The notes beneath the pieces were generated by a model. That model saw only the letters and a list, made by a program, of their open reading frames with translations, searched no databases and had not been told where the DNA came from. From Acidobacteriota bacterium (GTDB lineage: Bacteria > Acidobacteriota > UBA6911), in the NCBI GenBank assembly GCA_031254095.1, contig JAIRVC010000253.1, positions 1 through 6,637 of the forward strand: DNA of 6,637 bases, read 5' to 3'. A program made the position numbers and the translations under genes. Shown piece by piece: positions 5,169 through 6,637 of the stretch; within the stretch, counting starts at the first letter, position 1, and the number at the start of each line of letters is the position of its first letter.

Positions 5169-6485
5169 ATGAATGTAAACGCTTTGTTTTTCGCTGGGGC
5201 GCTAACGTTTATAACAGGCATCGTCGTAGGATTGTTCCCGGCCGTTTACGGCGCACGTCCTGATTTGACATCCTTAATGAAAGAACAGGCGGGACAGATA
5301 ACAGGCTCGAAATCGGCAATACGGTTTAGGATGGCGCTGACTGTCGCGCAGATCGCGATCTCTCTGACGCTTATCGTAGTTTCGGGGCTTTTTTCAAAAA
5401 GTCTTTACAATTCCAATAGTTTAGATATTGGCATGAAAATCGATCAGATTGTTACCTTCGGCGTGTCTCCATCAAGGAACGGTTACACGCCGCCGCAGTC
5501 CGCTCAATTTTTTGAAAGCCTGGAAAATGAACTCGCCGCGCTTCCCGGAGTAGAAAGTATTACAAGTTCCCTGATTCGCCTGAACAGCGGAGCCTATACG
5601 GGATGCGACATTATTATGGAAGGATATCCGGCGGATTCGCCGCTGGCGAATAACGTAGCGTTTAATCAAGGCGGCGCGGACTACTTCAAGACGCTTGGAA
5701 CGCCGATTATCGCGGGTAGAGACTTCGCAAGGGAAGACGCGTCAGGCTTACTAAAAGTCGCTGTCATAAATGAAGCTTTCGCTGAAAAGTTCAATCTCGG
5801 GCGCGACGTCGTCGGAAAACGCATTGGTATCAGGGGATACGCGTCTGATATTGAAATCATTGGATTGGCCCAAAACGCTATGTACTTCCAGGTATCGACC
5901 GCGACACCGACAGTAATCGTTCCATTTCAGCATTCAGATACAATTGAGTCTCGCACATTTTATGTAAAGACCGCGCTGCCTCCGGAAATGCTTCTTCCGC
6001 AGATACGTCCAGTCATGGCACGGCTGGATGCCGCGCTTCCGGTAGAAAATCTGTCCACGATGGCCCGGTATGTGTACGATGAAGCGTTTCCACGGCGGCT
6101 TATTGCCACTCTTTCCGGCACGTTCGCTTCTTTGGCGACGCTGCTGACTGCGGTTGGGCTGTATGGGATTTTCGCTTACGACGTGGCAAAAAGGCGGCGT
6201 GAAATAGGATTGCAAATGGCGCTCGGCGCCACGCGCGGGCGGCTGTGCCTGATGTTTCTTCGCAAGGCGGCGCTGGTCACTCTTTCCGGCGGCGCGATCG
6301 GCTTTGCGTTAAGCATCTATGCCGGAAGACTGATTCAATCAATGTTATACAAATTTGAAGGTTTCGACGCGGGCGTGTTTATTGGAGCGGCGGCGCTGCT
6401 TTTCCTGGTCATGCTACTGGTTGTCCTGATTCCGGTGCGTCGCGCCGTCATGTCCGAACCGTTGGAATTACTCCACGACGAATGA
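5169..6485 (+). CDS. ADOP/MacB-FtsX-type ABC permease, N-terminal half missing
   Basis: The 438 residues match the C-terminal half of duplicated MacB/FtsX-like permeases (ADOP), normally about 800 residues. Residues 5-27 are the last helix of the first permease module (LFPAVYGARPDL follows). A linker comes next, then the first helix of the second module (52-75) and an extracytoplasmic MacB-core domain (about 85-305, with GADYFKTLGTPIIAGRDF at 169-186). Three final helices lie at 312-336, 362-388 and 401-422, with the cytoplasmic hallmark RREIGLQMALGATR at 343-356. The first helix group and first periplasmic domain are absent. An in-frame TAA at 5160-5162 lies just before the ATG and no Shine-Dalgarno is present, so homology begins abruptly at the junction with the brnTA promoter. 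No ATP-binding partner is in the window. The fragment is unlikely to act as a transporter alone and is probably a relic, although its remaining frame is undamaged. Confidence 0.88.
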   Translation: MNVNALFFAGALTFITGIVVGLFPAVYGARPDLTSLMKEQAGQITGSKSAIRFRMALTVAQIAISLTLIVVSGLFSKSLYNSNSLDIGMKIDQIVTFGVSPSRNGYTPPQSAQFFESLENELAALPGVESITSSLIRLNSGAYTGCDIIMEGYPADSPLANNVAFNQGGADYFKTLGTPIIAGRDFAREDASGLLKVAVINEAFAEKFNLGRDVVGKRIGIRGYASDIEIIGLAQNAMYFQVSTATPTVIVPFQHSDTIESRTFYVKTALPPEMLLPQIRPVMARLDAALPVENLSTMARYVYDEAFPRRLIATLSGTFASLATLLTAVGLYGIFAYDVAKRRREIGLQMALGATRGRLCLMFLRKAALVTLSGGAIGFALSIYAGRLIQSMLYKFEGFDAGVFIGAAALLFLVMLLVVLIPVRRAVMSEPLELLHDE

Positions 6486-6493
6486 ATCAGTAT
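6466..6493 (+). repeat. Direct repeat, copy 2: permease 3' end
   Basis: This is the partner of 4514-4541 (24/28 identical). It covers the last codons and stop of the permease gene and 8 downstream bases. Similarity fades after the shared GTAT, with a loose continuation around AATC in both copies. The two copies are 1952 bp apart and enclose brnTA and the permease fragment. Confidence 0.55.
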
Positions 6494-6511
6494 AGCAGTC
6501 AATCTGCCCTG

Positions 6512-6637
6512 TTGATTACGCCCCTTCGGGGCTTGGATTTTATATTTATCCGCAAACACAGGGCTTTCGCCCTGTGCTATTGATTGCGGGCTTTCAGCCC
6601 TGCAATGCACATAGATTAAGGCTGAAAGCCTTAAATC
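6512..6637. repeat. Cluster of four interspersed palindromes (REP-like)
   Basis: Four hairpins follow each other after the permease stop. They are GCCCC-TTC-GGGGC (6520-6532), an 8-bp stem CACAGGGC/GCCCTGTG (6557-6576), a 9-bp stem TTGCGGGCT/AGCCCTGCAA with one bulged T (6584-6605), and TTAAGGCT/AGCCTTAA (6616-6634). The first and third are each entered by TTGATTRCG (6512-6520 and 6580-6588, 68 bp apart), and the fourth carries the inverted core of the third (CTGAAAGC against GCTTTCAG). This is the look of a genome-wide interspersed palindromic repeat family. The first hairpins could also act as rho-independent-like 3' structures, but T-runs are lacking. The array continues to, and probably past, the window edge. 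Confidence 0.7.

Noticed and set aside
6512..6637. CRISPR array
   Set aside because: The units are palindromes of different sequence and spacing, with no constant repeat and no unique spacers.

Overview
The window reads as an accessory stretch of a bacterial chromosome at roughly 50% GC. The organism cannot be fixed from the sequence. The large permease at the right end has the architecture of the duplicated orphan MacB/FtsX permeases (ADOP) that are abundant in Acidobacteriota, and the right edge carries short interspersed palindromes. Both hint at Acidobacteriota or a similar environmental lineage, but the copper ATPase and the toxin-antitoxin genes are of widely transferred types, so this is a weak inference.

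Layout from left to right. (1) A minus-strand AAA ATPase of the DUF4143 type runs off the left edge; a good sigma70-like promoter and spaced direct repeats lie in front of it. (2) A complete minus-strand Cu(+)-exporting P1B-type ATPase (CopA) has an ATGA stop/start overlap with a tiny, apparently frameshifted membrane-protein ORF. (3) A plus-strand two-gene toxin-antitoxin module (ribbon-helix-helix antitoxin plus RelE/ParE-fold toxin) has a one-base gene overlap. (4) A small plus-strand exported protein with a methionine-rich mature part is followed by a very strong, probably bidirectional, terminator. (5) A minus-strand BrnT/BrnA module has a toxin gene broken by a single-base frameshift in an A5 run; a perfect palindrome lies just before its start. 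(6) The plus-strand C-terminal half of an ADOP/MacB-like permease has its N-terminal half missing. (7) A cluster of four hairpins runs to the right edge.

CopA and the Met-rich exported protein could both serve copper handling, but they are about 0.9 kb apart on opposite strands, so this is only an inference. The two toxin-antitoxin modules, the AAA ATPase, the truncated permease and the frameshifts together suggest a region that has gained and lost DNA. The most informative structural clue is a 28-bp imperfect direct repeat (24/28 identical, all four differences transitions). It matches the very 3' end of the permease gene (6466-6493) to a stretch immediately after the terminator (4514-4541). 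This looks like the tail of a second, otherwise deleted permease copy, or a worn attachment-site pair, bracketing the BrnTA module and the permease fragment.

No clearly new multi-gene system could be demonstrated. The best candidates for new biology are the Met-rich exported protein, the small membrane ORF coupled to copA, and the permease-tail duplication around brnTA.
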